A program made the position numbers and the translations under genes. DNA of 64,000 nucleotides from Rosettibacter sp037481715. Its GTDB lineage: Bacteria; Bacteroidota; Ignavibacteria; Ignavibacteriales; Melioribacteraceae. Below the pieces are notes generated by a model. It did not search any database, had not been told where the DNA came from, and saw only the letters and a list, made by a program, of their open reading frames with translations. Below are positions 35,867 to 44,052 of the stretch, piece by piece (position 1 is the first letter of the stretch; every line of letters starts with the position of its first letter). The DNA lies in contig JBBFLD010000006.1 in assembly GCA_037481715.1 (NCBI GenBank), positions 62,001 through 126,000 of the forward strand. Reading direction: 5' to 3'.

Positions 35867-36076
35867 TTAAGAATAACTTATAATTACATTAATGTTTATA
35901 TCAGATTTCTTTAATCCAAAATTTTTCTTAAAACAAATTCTGCCAAGATGATTATCTAAATCTTGCTCTTCAAGCATCAATCGTTCTCCATCCAGAATAT
36001 TTTCTAAATTTAGGTCTTCCCTTTTTTTAATGCAGTAATTTTTTAAAACACTCCCGGCATTTTTAATTTGGTTCAT
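35867..36076 (-). pseudogene. Short fragment, possibly the N-terminus of an ImmA/IrrE-like protein
   Basis: The 69-residue reading contains NILDGERLMLEEQDLDNHLGRICFKKNFGL, which loosely resembles the region before the HExxH site of ImmA/IrrE peptidases. The metal site itself is absent, since the frame stops first. The resemblance is weak and the fragment may not be a gene. Confidence 0.22.
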
Positions 36077-36169
36077 AATTTTTCTAAATTTTTATTTCAT
36101 ATAATTTCTATTACCTTAAGCTATTTATTTGTGTTTTAAGTATAAGGAATCATTATTAAAAAAATATTA

Positions 36170-36360
36170 GCCACGAATACTTATGTTTTAGTTGTTTACA
36201 AAAATTTTACCTCGAATTCACAAATCAATAACGAATTCATTCGTGCATTAGTGGCTGATAAAATATACAACCAATACACAAATATCATTTGAAAGTTTGA
36301 TAAGTAACACTCGAGAAATTAGCGTATGTGAAGCGTATGTAAAAAAAATTTATGATGAAT
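36170..36360 (+). repeat. Right copy of the flanking repeat (pairs with 14536-14759)
   Basis: It starts GCCACGAATAC and contains ACGAATTCATTCGTG, AGTGGCTGATAAAAT, ATTTGAAAGT, ACTCGAGAAATTAGCGTAT, GAAGCGTATGT and TTTATGATGAAT in the same order and orientation as the left copy. It has one fewer internal segment than the left copy and many point differences. Confidence 0.75.
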
Positions 36361-36617
36361 ATGAGACTAGTTTTTATTAAGGATTATTAGTATTGCTCAT
36401 TACATCCTTAGTGTTTTATAATAACAAACCTAATCTAAAATAACTGATTGATTCTGAAATTCTAAGTTTTTGCTGTGTCTGAACTATTAGTTTATTTACT
36501 ATGTTTTGATTTGTATAAACTTTATCAAGGAACCATCTAATTTGCTAATTACACAGAAACACTTAATAAATAATTTTGAAATAAAAAAACTACAATAAAT
36601 TTATAAATGAAATCTCT

Positions 36618-37178
36618 ATGAAAATAATACTATATATTTTCATCATGCTTGTATTAATCATTACTTTATTTTTTTTCTACGAAAATTATTCTTTTAATAA
36701 ATACATCATAAATCAAACGAGAAAAGAGAAAATGAATATTCCTATAAACACTAATGCTCCAGTGATATCAAAGGGTCAAATTGAAATATTAGCGCCAATT
36801 GACACAGTCTGGAATATACTTACAAACATAAAAGATTGGCCCAAATGGCAAAAATCTGTTTCAGAAACAGAAGTTTTAGGTAATATTGAAGAAGGCACAA
36901 AATTTAATTGGAAAGCCGGAGGACTTTCATTCAAGTCTAAAATACACACATCAGAACCAAATGTAAATTTTGGATGGACTGGCAGTACACTTGGTGCAAG
37001 TGCTATTCATAATTGGACTTTAATAAAAGATAATAACAGAACAATAGTTATTGTAGAAGAAAGCCTACAAGGTGTATTTCCAAAGCTATTTAAGAGCTAT
37101 TTTCAAAAAAATCTTGATAAAAGTATCTTAACAAATTTAATGGATCTTAAAAACGCTAGTGAATTGAAAATAAAATAA
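36618..37178 (+). CDS. SRPBCC-family (polyketide cyclase/START-like) protein with membrane anchor
   Basis: A single N-terminal membrane helix (IILYIFIMLVLIITLFFFYE) is followed by a START-like SRPBCC domain from about residue 45: QIEILAPIDTVWNILTNIKDWPKWQKSV, then FNWKAGGLSFKSKI and an extended amphipathic C-terminal helix. Such domains form a hydrophobic pocket for lipids or other ligands; no ligand can be inferred. It lies just outside the right repeat and reads alone. Confidence 0.82.
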   Translation: MKIILYIFIMLVLIITLFFFYENYSFNKYIINQTRKEKMNIPINTNAPVISKGQIEILAPIDTVWNILTNIKDWPKWQKSVSETEVLGNIEEGTKFNWKAGGLSFKSKIHTSEPNVNFGWTGSTLGASAIHNWTLIKDNNRTIVIVEESLQGVFPKLFKSYFQKNLDKSILTNLMDLKNASELKIK

Positions 37179-37331
37179 TTTCTAAAAACATCTTTACTTT
37201 AACTTGGCTAGATGTAGTTAATTCATGATGTATGCATTAATTAAAGTAATATTTATATTCTATAATTAGGAGCTCTAACGATCATTAAGTTAATTTTGAG
37301 AAATCCGCTATTTTTTATATCCTTCATAAAA

Positions 37332-37379
37332 AAAGCAGTTCACCTATTCTGAACAAATTGAAACTAGATGAACTGCTTT
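37332..37379 (-). terminator. Intrinsic terminator of the split-Soret cytochrome operon
   Basis: On the plus strand AAAGCAGTTCA (37332-37342) and TGAACTGCTTT (37369-37379) form an 11-bp stem with a 26-base loop. Read on the minus strand it is followed by a T-rich tail, so it ends the minus-strand transcript 16 bases past the cytochrome gene. Confidence 0.75.
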
Positions 37380-37394
37380 GAAATTATTCAACAA

Positions 37395-38522
37395 TTATTT
37401 CAATAAATTCATTTTTCTTGTAAATTGATATTGACCTGCGGTCATTCGTGCAAAGTAAATTCCGCTTGATACTCGATTGCCTGAATTATCTGTTCCGTTC
37501 CATTCAACTGTATATTTGCCTGGATTTAATATGTCATAGTCTACAAGTCTTTTTACTTCTCGACCCATCAAATCATAAACTATGATTGATACTTTTTCTG
37601 TTCTTGGAACTGAAAATTGAATTTTTGTAGATGGGTTGAATGGATTAGGATAATTTTGTTCGAGATGGAAATCACTTGGAATTTCGCCGCTTGCTTCGAC
37701 TAAGCCTGATACATTGTGAGGATTGCCATGACATGGTTCACAGTTCATTTGTGTCATAACATTGTTAAATGCAGCAGGTCCATGGCATCCTTGACATTGT
37801 GTTACATAAGGATGTGTAACATAAGTCGAAGTAAATGTTTGAGCAAAGAATGCATTTAATATTTCTGCTGTCTTTGCTGCAATATCTCCAGCAAGTCTTG
37901 CACATCTTTCTTTTCTTTCTGTATCACTTACTTTCTTTTTAGCAATATTACACCATTGAGAAACAGAAGCATGGCATAAAACACTACCACTTACACTTTG
38001 AGGAAGCACATCATTATATTTTTTGTCGATGTATTTACCATCCACAGCAGCTTGATTTGCAGCATTAGAAGGTAAAGCTTCAGAAGAAGCCCAGCCCCAG
38101 ATTTCATTAATTAATTTACCTGAATCAGCTTTTGATGTAACAAGACTAATTATTGCTGCTGCTCCATTTACTGCACCACAAAGAGTTCCCCAGCCATTTC
38201 CACCACCTCTTCCAAACAACATTACTTCAATTGGCATAGCTGTCCATGGTTCACCGACTTTCTCTCTCAATGCTTCTACAAAAGCACCAAAAACTCCAGA
38301 GGCACAATCTTTATCATTCCAGTATAAATGATGAGCTCTTATTCTAACATCTTCAGGGTCTAATGGCTGATAGGGCCAGGGCCATGTGTAATCTTTTGGA
38401 CTTGCTAATATTTTACCTCCAGCAAGTGCATTTAATCCAATTACTCCTGCAACAGCTCCAACTGCATATTTAGAGGTATTAGTTAAAAATTCTTTTCTTG
38501 TAATTTCTTTTGACATATTCAT
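37395..38522 (-). CDS. Split-Soret cytochrome c family protein with T9SS sorting domain
   Basis: The N-terminus (ITRKEFLTNTSKYAVGAVAG) looks like a Tat-type signal with RK in place of RR. The main domain has the split-Soret features YTWPWPYQPLDPEDV, HHLYWNDKDCASGVFGAFVEAL and FGRGGGNGWGTLCGAVNGAAA. Two c-type heme motifs follow, CQGCH (243-247) and CEPCH (261-265). A type IX sorting domain closes the protein, with YPNPFNP at 291-297 and a final beta-rich module. It is thus a diheme protein probably displayed at the cell surface. The role of split-Soret cytochromes is poorly known; electron transfer is the general expectation. Confidence 0.85.
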   Translation of the reverse strand: MNMSKEITRKEFLTNTSKYAVGAVAGVIGLNALAGGKILASPKDYTWPWPYQPLDPEDVRIRAHHLYWNDKDCASGVFGAFVEALREKVGEPWTAMPIEVMLFGRGGGNGWGTLCGAVNGAAAIISLVTSKADSGKLINEIWGWASSEALPSNAANQAAVDGKYIDKKYNDVLPQSVSGSVLCHASVSQWCNIAKKKVSDTERKERCARLAGDIAAKTAEILNAFFAQTFTSTYVTHPYVTQCQGCHGPAAFNNVMTQMNCEPCHGNPHNVSGLVEASGEIPSDFHLEQNYPNPFNPSTKIQFSVPRTEKVSIIVYDLMGREVKRLVDYDILNPGKYTVEWNGTDNSGNRVSSGIYFARMTAGQYQFTRKMNLLK

Positions 38523-38531
38523 TTCTCCTTT

Positions 38532-38972
38532 TTAGTTCGACATTAATCTTGATTTTATTTTATCAATAATGATGGGAATTCTTTTGTCTGCAGAATTCAA
38601 GTTGAAGGCTCTTTCAAAATACTGAAGTGACTTTTCTTTATTACAATAAAGCCAAAGAATTCCAAGTACTAAATACAAATCATAATCACTTAAATGTTCG
38701 GGTTTTTCCTTCTCTAACTTTTCTACTAAATCTGGACACGGGCAATCTTCAAGTTCTGGATTTGTGTTTATTATGAAATCAATATCTTCTTCTATCAGCG
38801 AATAAAATAAATTCATTGCTTTTTCAAGTTCGTTTACTTGTGTATAACATATTATTAATTTCTTCTTAACACGCTTGTCAGCTGGATTTAATGACAAATA
38901 ATTTTCCAGCTCTTCTATTGCAGAAGGATAATCTCTTGTAAGAAAATGATAATTTCCTAACATTATATTCAT
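38532..38972 (-). CDS. TPR-repeat protein
   Basis: The 146-residue protein consists largely of TPR-like helices: YHFLTRDYPSAIEELENYLSLNPADKRV, LIICYTQVNELEKAMNLFYSLIEE and LYCNKEKSLQYFERAFNLNSADKR. A Cys pair (CPCPDL) sits between repeats. It precedes the cytochrome gene by nine bases, so the two share a transcript. The reading frame remains open upstream of the first ATG. A sigma-54 type promoter lies only about 12 bases upstream of that ATG, leaving almost no leader. Confidence 0.75.
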   Translation of the reverse strand: MNIMLGNYHFLTRDYPSAIEELENYLSLNPADKRVKKKLIICYTQVNELEKAMNLFYSLIEEDIDFIINTNPELEDCPCPDLVEKLEKEKPEHLSDYDLYLVLGILWLYCNKEKSLQYFERAFNLNSADKRIPIIIDKIKSRLMSN

Positions 38973-38983
38973 GCTTATATCAA

Positions 38984-39000
38984 AAGCAAAATTATTGCCA
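38984..39000 (-). promoter_or_regulatory. Sigma-54 (-24/-12) promoter for the TPR-cytochrome operon
   Basis: Read on the minus strand, TGGCAATAATTTTGCTT has the invariant GG (38999-38998) and GC (38987-38986) ten bases apart, with the flanking TGGCA and TTGCT of the sigma-54 consensus. The predicted start of transcription is around 38974, right at the first ATG of the TPR gene. Confidence 0.65.
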
Positions 39001-39078
39001 GAGAAACAACAAATTTCGGTTGAGTTTTTATTTCTTTTTTGAAGGAAATTTTTTAGAAATGTTCTGAGGTAAGTATTC

Positions 39079-39098
39079 TGTTGCGCAATTATGCAACA
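39079..39098. promoter_or_regulatory. Inverted repeat TGTTGC-N8-GCAACA, possible activator site 1
   Basis: TGTTGC (39079-39084) and GCAACA (39093-39098) are exact reverse complements separated by eight bases. It lies about 80-110 bases upstream of the sigma-54 promoter, a normal distance for an enhancer-binding activator. Confidence 0.55.
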
Positions 39099-39148
39099 AA
39101 ATTCTTATAATTTATTTAATTAAAAAAAGTTACGATAATCAACTAATC

Positions 39149-39164
39149 TGTTGCAAATGCAACA
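39149..39164. promoter_or_regulatory. Inverted repeat TGTTGC-N4-GCAACA, possible activator site 2
   Basis: The same half-sites recur with four bases between them, starting immediately after the stop codon of the activator gene. It lies about 150-180 bases upstream of the sigma-54 promoter. Confidence 0.55.
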
Positions 39165-40487
39165 TTAATTTTGTCTGATTTCCTTAAGCCAGCGCCATAG
39201 AGTAGAGCGGTTAACACCTAAAATTTCTGCTACCTTTGATTTATTCCATTTATATGTTTCGAGCAAGCGGATTAATTCCGTGGTATTAATTTTCTTTGTC
39301 CTCAATAGTTTTTCAACACATATATCATTAGAGGTATAATTTCTTATTTGTTCAGGAAGACAGCATGGAGTAAGCAAGTGCTCATTTTTAGTTCTTATAA
39401 CAGCATACTCAATTGCATTTTCAAGTTCTCTTATATTTCCCGGCCAATTATAATTCATTAAAATCTCGAGTGCAGATTTATCTATATCAAGAATATCTTT
39501 TTGATAAATTAAATTATATTTTTTTATAAAGTATTTTATGAGATAAGGAATGTCTTCTTTTCGCTCTCTTAGTGGAGGCAGTTCAATTGGAATAACATTT
39601 AGTCTATAATAAAGATCTTCTCTAAATTTTCCTTCTGCTATTGCATCTTTAATCTTAACATTTGTTGCTGCAATAATTCTTACATCAACATGTCGCGTAA
39701 TAGATTCTCCTAATCTTTCAAAGGTTCCATTTTGAATTACTCTTAATAATTGAGCTTGAGTTTGAAGAGGCATTTCAGCAATTTCATCAAGAAAGATTGT
39801 TCCTTTATCTGCAAGTTCAAATCTTCCGATACGGTCTTTGACTGCATCAGTAAATGCACCTTTTGCATGACCAAAGAGTTCACTTGCAAGCAAAGCAGGA
39901 GGCAGAACTGCACAATTGACTTTAATGTATTTTTCATTCTTTCTTTTGCTTGTCATCTGAATTGCATCTGCAATCATTTCTTTCCCTGTCCCTGTTTCTC
40001 CCTGTATCAAAACATTTGCATCTGTATAAGCAATTTCATGAATTAAATTAAAGATATTCACCATTGCTCGAGTGTTACCTACAATTCCATAAAAGTGCTC
40101 ATCAGTTTTTGTATTCTCTTTTTCATTTATGTATGAAGAAATATCTCTAAAAGAAATTACTCCACCTAATATTTCTCCATTACCGTTTTTAATTACAGAT
40201 GCACTCAGTCTTACAAATTTAATTGAGTTATTTTTTGTTCTAAGCTTTGTTCTTAAGTCAAATATATTTTCGCCTGATTTTAATGCTCTTGCAATTGGGC
40301 AATTTCCATAACATAAATCTGACTGAAAAATATTTTTGCAGAATTTACCAATTACATCTTGACTGCTGAAACCTGTAATCTTTTCAGCGGATTTATTAAA
40401 AAAATTAATTCTGAAATTTTCATCAACAGTAAAAATGCCATCAGCTATTGAATTCAATATATTGCCTTTTAAGTCTTCGCTGTTCAT
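39165..40487 (-). CDS. PAS-domain sigma-54-dependent transcriptional activator
   Basis: The 440-residue protein has an N-terminal PAS domain (about 1-120), an AAA+ domain with Walker A GETGTGKE (163-170), the sigma-54 contact loop GAFTDA (210-215), FLDEIAEMP and WPGNIRELENAIEY. A C-terminal Fis-type helix-turn-helix (KSKVAEILGVNRSTLWRWL) ends it. The PAS domain contains three Cys (C50, C59, C63), a spacing also found in other sigma-54 activators and suggestive of metal or redox sensing. No receiver domain is present, so it senses its signal directly. It probably drives the TPR-cytochrome operon just downstream. Confidence 0.92.
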   Translation of the reverse strand: MNSEDLKGNILNSIADGIFTVDENFRINFFNKSAEKITGFSSQDVIGKFCKNIFQSDLCYGNCPIARALKSGENIFDLRTKLRTKNNSIKFVRLSASVIKNGNGEILGGVISFRDISSYINEKENTKTDEHFYGIVGNTRAMVNIFNLIHEIAYTDANVLIQGETGTGKEMIADAIQMTSKRKNEKYIKVNCAVLPPALLASELFGHAKGAFTDAVKDRIGRFELADKGTIFLDEIAEMPLQTQAQLLRVIQNGTFERLGESITRHVDVRIIAATNVKIKDAIAEGKFREDLYYRLNVIPIELPPLRERKEDIPYLIKYFIKKYNLIYQKDILDIDKSALEILMNYNWPGNIRELENAIEYAVIRTKNEHLLTPCCLPEQIRNYTSNDICVEKLLRTKKINTTELIRLLETYKWNKSKVAEILGVNRSTLWRWLKEIRQN

Positions 40488-40682
40488 AACCTGTTATTTT
40501 TCTAATTACACATATAAAAATAATAAAAAAGATAAATATAGCCGAATTATTATTTTTATTAGAATCTTAACAGACTTTTTAAATGATTTGGATTGTTGAA
40601 TTCTATTTTAAGAGAAAATATTTTCTTGCAATTTATTTTTTTTCTTTTCTTATTGAATTTATAATTCTTAGGAAGTGATAAA

Positions 40683-42002
40683 ATGATTAAGGAATATTTC
40701 CAGTTCGAAAAATATAATACTGATTTAAAGACAGAAGTAATAGCTGGCTTAACTACATTTTTGGCTTCAATGTATATTATTGTTGTAAATCCTTCTATAC
40801 TTTCACAGGCAGGTATGCCTTTCGAAGGTGTTCTTACGGCTACAATTTTAGTCAGTGCATTCAGCAGCATAATGATGGGAATTTATGCAAGGAATCCAAT
40901 TTTAATTGCTCCTGGGATGGGAATAAATGCTTTTTTTGCTTATTCAGTTGTTTTAGGAATGGGTGTCAAGTGGGAAGTTGCACTTGGAACTGTTTTCTGG
41001 TCAGGCATAATTTTTTTGATTCTATCTATTTTGAACATAAGAACGTTAATTTTAAAATCAATTCCAAAACAAATTAGATTTGGTATTTCAGCAGGCATAG
41101 GATTATTTATCACATTCATTGGTTTTGTTAATGCTAAATTTATTGTAAGCAATCCTGCCACTCTACTTGGAATCGGCAAGATTGATGCTGCAGTGATTAC
41201 TTTTCTTGTCGGCTTAATTTTAACTTCCATTTTAGTGGTTAAAAAAATTAAGGGAGCTTTGATATTAGGAATATTTATTACAACTATTTTATCCATTCCA
41301 ATTGGAAGAATTTATGGCGATGCTTATGCAAGTTTTGGTACATCAACTTTAATTGCATGGAAAGGTTTATTTGCTAATCCTGATTTCAGTCTTTTTCTAA
41401 AACTTGATTTAATTGGTTCATTAAAATTTTCTTTGTTCCCAGTTATTTTTGCTTTTTTATTTACAGATATGTTTGATTCGATTGCAACTTTTATTGGTGT
41501 TGCAGAAGCAGGCAATTTGCTTGATGAAAACGGGGAGCCATTAAGAATAAAAGAATCATTGATTGCAGATGCATTCTCTACTACTATTTCTGGATTACTT
41601 GGAACAAGTTCTGGAACGAGCTACATTGAATCTGCAGCAGGTGTAGAAGAAGGAGGAAAAACGGGATTGACTGCTATTGTTGCCGGCATTTTATTTCTGC
41701 CGTTTATGTTCTTCTCTCCATTAATTTCAATAGTCCCGCCTATAGCAACTGCACCAGCATTAATTCTTGTCGGTGTATTTATGATGAAACCAATCATTAA
41801 AATTAATTGGAATAATTTTGATGATTCAATACCTGCATTTCTTGGAATGATTTTAATCCCGCTGACTAATTCAATCACTCAAGGGATTATATGGAGTTTT
41901 ATTTCGTGGACATTAATAAAAATTTTTACAGGCAAAAAAGAAGAAGTAAGTTTAATGCTAATTGTAATTGATTTGTTTGCAGTCTTAGCATTGATAGTTT
42001 GA
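40683..42002 (+). CDS. NCS2-family purine permease (AzgA/PbuG type)
   Basis: The 439-residue membrane protein matches the AzgA-like branch of nucleobase transporters: EVIAGLTTFLASMYIIVVNPSILSQAGMP, LIAPGMGINAFFAYSVV, FTDMFDSIATFIGVAEAG and SGTSYIESAAGVEEGGKTGL are hallmarks. It takes up adenine, guanine or hypoxanthine with protons. It lies divergent from the activator, separated by 195 bases. An AMP nucleosidase gene that releases adenine lies close by on the other strand, so a purine-salvage theme is possible. Confidence 0.92.
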   Translation: MIKEYFQFEKYNTDLKTEVIAGLTTFLASMYIIVVNPSILSQAGMPFEGVLTATILVSAFSSIMMGIYARNPILIAPGMGINAFFAYSVVLGMGVKWEVALGTVFWSGIIFLILSILNIRTLILKSIPKQIRFGISAGIGLFITFIGFVNAKFIVSNPATLLGIGKIDAAVITFLVGLILTSILVVKKIKGALILGIFITTILSIPIGRIYGDAYASFGTSTLIAWKGLFANPDFSLFLKLDLIGSLKFSLFPVIFAFLFTDMFDSIATFIGVAEAGNLLDENGEPLRIKESLIADAFSTTISGLLGTSSGTSYIESAAGVEEGGKTGLTAIVAGILFLPFMFFSPLISIVPPIATAPALILVGVFMMKPIIKINWNNFDDSIPAFLGMILIPLTNSITQGIIWSFISWTLIKIFTGKKEEVSLMLIVIDLFAVLALIV

Positions 42003-42030
42003 GAAATCGGTCAAAAAAAATATCTATCCA

Positions 42031-42465
42031 TTAATTTATGCTGATCAACAAGTAACCGTTATCAACTTTAACAAATTTGAAATTTGTTTTTAATTTTTCT
42101 TCGCCGCTTATAAATGTAACTTCTGCATTATATACATCAATATTATTTTCTTTTGAAACTGTAACTTTACCAACTTCGTAACTGGAACTAATATCTAAAA
42201 GTGCAGAAATTTTTTTGCAAATTCTTTTTACTTGATTCAATTCATCTTTGTTAGAAGCATCGAACGAGGTTTTATATTCCCTGCTTTTGTCTTCCCCAGT
42301 GTATGCAATTATACCTGCAGCTTTTTCAAATGATTTTTCTTTGCTGTAATTCAAAAGTTTTGTGAGTGTTTCTTTAATTATTTTCTCCTCTGAGTTTTGA
42401 GCATAAATTGAAGTATAACTCAGAATCAGCATGGATACAAAAATTATAAACAAAAATTTTTTCAT
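42031..42465 (-). CDS. Small exported protein of unknown function
   Basis: A clear signal peptide (MKKFLFIIFVSMLILSYTSIYAQ) is followed by about 120 residues. A helical half (KIIKETLTKLLNYSKEKSFEKAAGIIAYTG) is followed by a beta-rich end (NAEVTFISGEEKLKTNFKFVKVDNGYLLISIN). The layout recalls NTF2-like or DUF4878-type lumenal proteins, but I do not recognise the family. It converges with the permease gene. Confidence 0.65.
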   Translation of the reverse strand: MKKFLFIIFVSMLILSYTSIYAQNSEEKIIKETLTKLLNYSKEKSFEKAAGIIAYTGEDKSREYKTSFDASNKDELNQVKRICKKISALLDISSSYEVGKVTVSKENNIDVYNAEVTFISGEEKLKTNFKFVKVDNGYLLISIN

Positions 42466-42520
42466 GGATTTCCTCTTTTATTTTCATTGATTGAACATTC
42501 TAAAATAGTGAATGTTTCTT

Positions 42521-43294
42521 TTAGAAAGTAAAATGTTTTATCTGTTCTCCTTTGGCACCTATTTCTGTCATTGCTTCAATTCCGATATCAAGATGAACAT
42601 CGGTATAAAGCTGTGTAACAAGTTTATCAGATTCTTCTGTTTTAATTCCTTCAGGGAACATTGGCAAATCAGAAACGAGCAATAAAGCACCGCGAGCAAT
42701 TTGATTTGCATAACCAACAATAAATAAAGTTGCCGTTTCCATATCGATTCCAATTACGCCAATTCTTTTTAGATACTGCTTGAAATTTTCATCCCACTCC
42801 CATAATCTTCTGTTTGTTGTATAAACCACACCTGTTCGATATTCCATATTTCGAGCAACGATTTTATCAGATACAAATTTATGCAGTTTGAATGATGGCA
42901 GTGCTGGAACTTCAGGAGGCAAATAATCATTGCTTGTTCCTTCGCCTCTTATTGCAGCAATTGGAAGAATAAAATTTCCAATTTCAGTTGAACGTTTCAA
43001 ACCGCCGCATTTCCCTAAGAATAAAACCCCTTTAGGATTTCTTGCAACAAGCAAATCCATAATTGTAGCAGCATTAGCCGAACCAATTCCAAAATTTACA
43101 ATTGTAAGACCATTATTATTTGTTGCTGTTTGCATTGGTCTGCCAATTCCTTTTATATCACAATTAAATCTTTCTGCAAATTTTATTATGTAATTATAAA
43201 AATTTGTTAAAAGCAGATAATCACCAAATTCATCTATTTTGGTTCCTGTATATCTTGGCAGCCAGTTTTTGGCAATTTGAAGTTTAGTTTTCAT
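42521..43294 (-). CDS. amn: AMP nucleosidase, short Bacteroidetes type
   Basis: The enzyme splits AMP into adenine and ribose 5-phosphate. The 257-residue protein has the nucleoside-phosphorylase-like fold with TIVNFGIGSANAATIMDLL, GVLFLGKCGGLK, GVIGIDMETATLF (substrate ribose site) and LLLVSDLPMFPEGIKT. It lacks the extra N-terminal domain of the 480-residue E. coli Amn, as is usual in Bacteroidetes relatives. It overlaps the upstream PAP2 gene by 11 bases, so the two are co-transcribed. Confidence 0.9.
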   Translation of the reverse strand: MKTKLQIAKNWLPRYTGTKIDEFGDYLLLTNFYNYIIKFAERFNCDIKGIGRPMQTATNNNGLTIVNFGIGSANAATIMDLLVARNPKGVLFLGKCGGLKRSTEIGNFILPIAAIRGEGTSNDYLPPEVPALPSFKLHKFVSDKIVARNMEYRTGVVYTTNRRLWEWDENFKQYLKRIGVIGIDMETATLFIVGYANQIARGALLLVSDLPMFPEGIKTEESDKLVTQLYTDVHLDIGIEAMTEIGAKGEQIKHFTF

Positions 43295-43865
43295 AGCTGC
43301 TTTTACCCTTTTTTATTTTTTCATTAAAAAACTTTTCGATAAATATAACAAGATAAGAAAAAAGAATACCAAGCAGCGAACCAATTATTGCCCCGCCTAA
43401 AATATCAGATGGATAATGAACTCCAACATAAGGTCTTGATAAAGCAACTAAAAAAGCAACGATAAGCAAAATCCATTTATATTTTGGAAAAAGTTTACTG
43501 AAAAAAACTGCAGCTGCAAAATTATTAACAGCATGAGACGAAGGGAAAGAAAATGAATTTGTGCATCCAACAAGCAGATTAACATCATTCAAAACATTAC
43601 ATGGTCTAATTCTGCCGATTAAATTTTTTAGAACTACACTGCTCAACTGGTCAGAAGCCACAATCAAGAATATAAGAATTAAAGCAGAAATTCTGCCTCT
43701 TCTTCCTCCTTTTATTATAAGAATTAAATACAACACTAAATAAGTTATAAACCAATTTTTAACATCGGTTATAAAAACAAAAAACTTATCAAACAAAGGA
43801 TTTGAAAGTGAATGATTAATAAAATAAAATATGCTCAGGTCTATTTGATAAAAGAAATTGCTCAT
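43284..43865 (-). CDS. PAP2-family membrane phosphatase
   Basis: The 193-residue protein has about five membrane helices and the three PAP2 phosphatase motifs: KNLIGRIRP (KxxxxxxRP), SFPSSHAVNN (PSGH-like, here PSSH) and SRPYVGVHYPSDILGG (SRxxxxxHxxxD). It acts on a lipid phosphate such as undecaprenyl pyrophosphate or phosphatidic acid; which one cannot be told. It comes first in a two-gene transcript with AMP nucleosidase. Confidence 0.9.
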   Translation of the reverse strand: MSNFFYQIDLSIFYFINHSLSNPLFDKFFVFITDVKNWFITYLVLYLILIIKGGRRGRISALILIFLIVASDQLSSVVLKNLIGRIRPCNVLNDVNLLVGCTNSFSFPSSHAVNNFAAAVFFSKLFPKYKWILLIVAFLVALSRPYVGVHYPSDILGGAIIGSLLGILFSYLVIFIEKFFNEKIKKGKSSYEN

Positions 43866-44052
43866 TAATTCACATTTATAATCTTTTGAAATTACATTTC
43901 AATTTTTTGGTTGAATTTTATTTATTTATTAAATTGTCTGCAGAATAAAATATTTTATATCTGAAAGTTCATAATTACTTAAAAAAATCTAAGAACATTG
44001 TAATTAAACTTACTTAAAAAATTTAGAAAAAGTTCATTTTGAAATAAAATAA

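Larger units (their letters stand above)
35684..36617. other. Gap of about 930 bases, mostly without genes
   Basis: The stretch holds a doubtful minus-strand fragment at 35867-36076 and a copy of the flanking repeat at 36170-36360. The rest is AT-rich DNA in which I see no gene, RNA or clear regulatory site. It marks the right end of the accessory region. Confidence 0.55.

Noticed and set aside
36170..36360. The right repeat as an attachment site matching the tRNA-Lys end
   Set aside because: It shares no stretch with the tRNA 3' sequence, so it cannot be the partner of the broken tRNA copy.
14536..36360. A complete conjugative element or prophage
   Set aside because: No integrase, relaxase, type IV secretion, capsid, terminase or replication gene is visible between the repeats.
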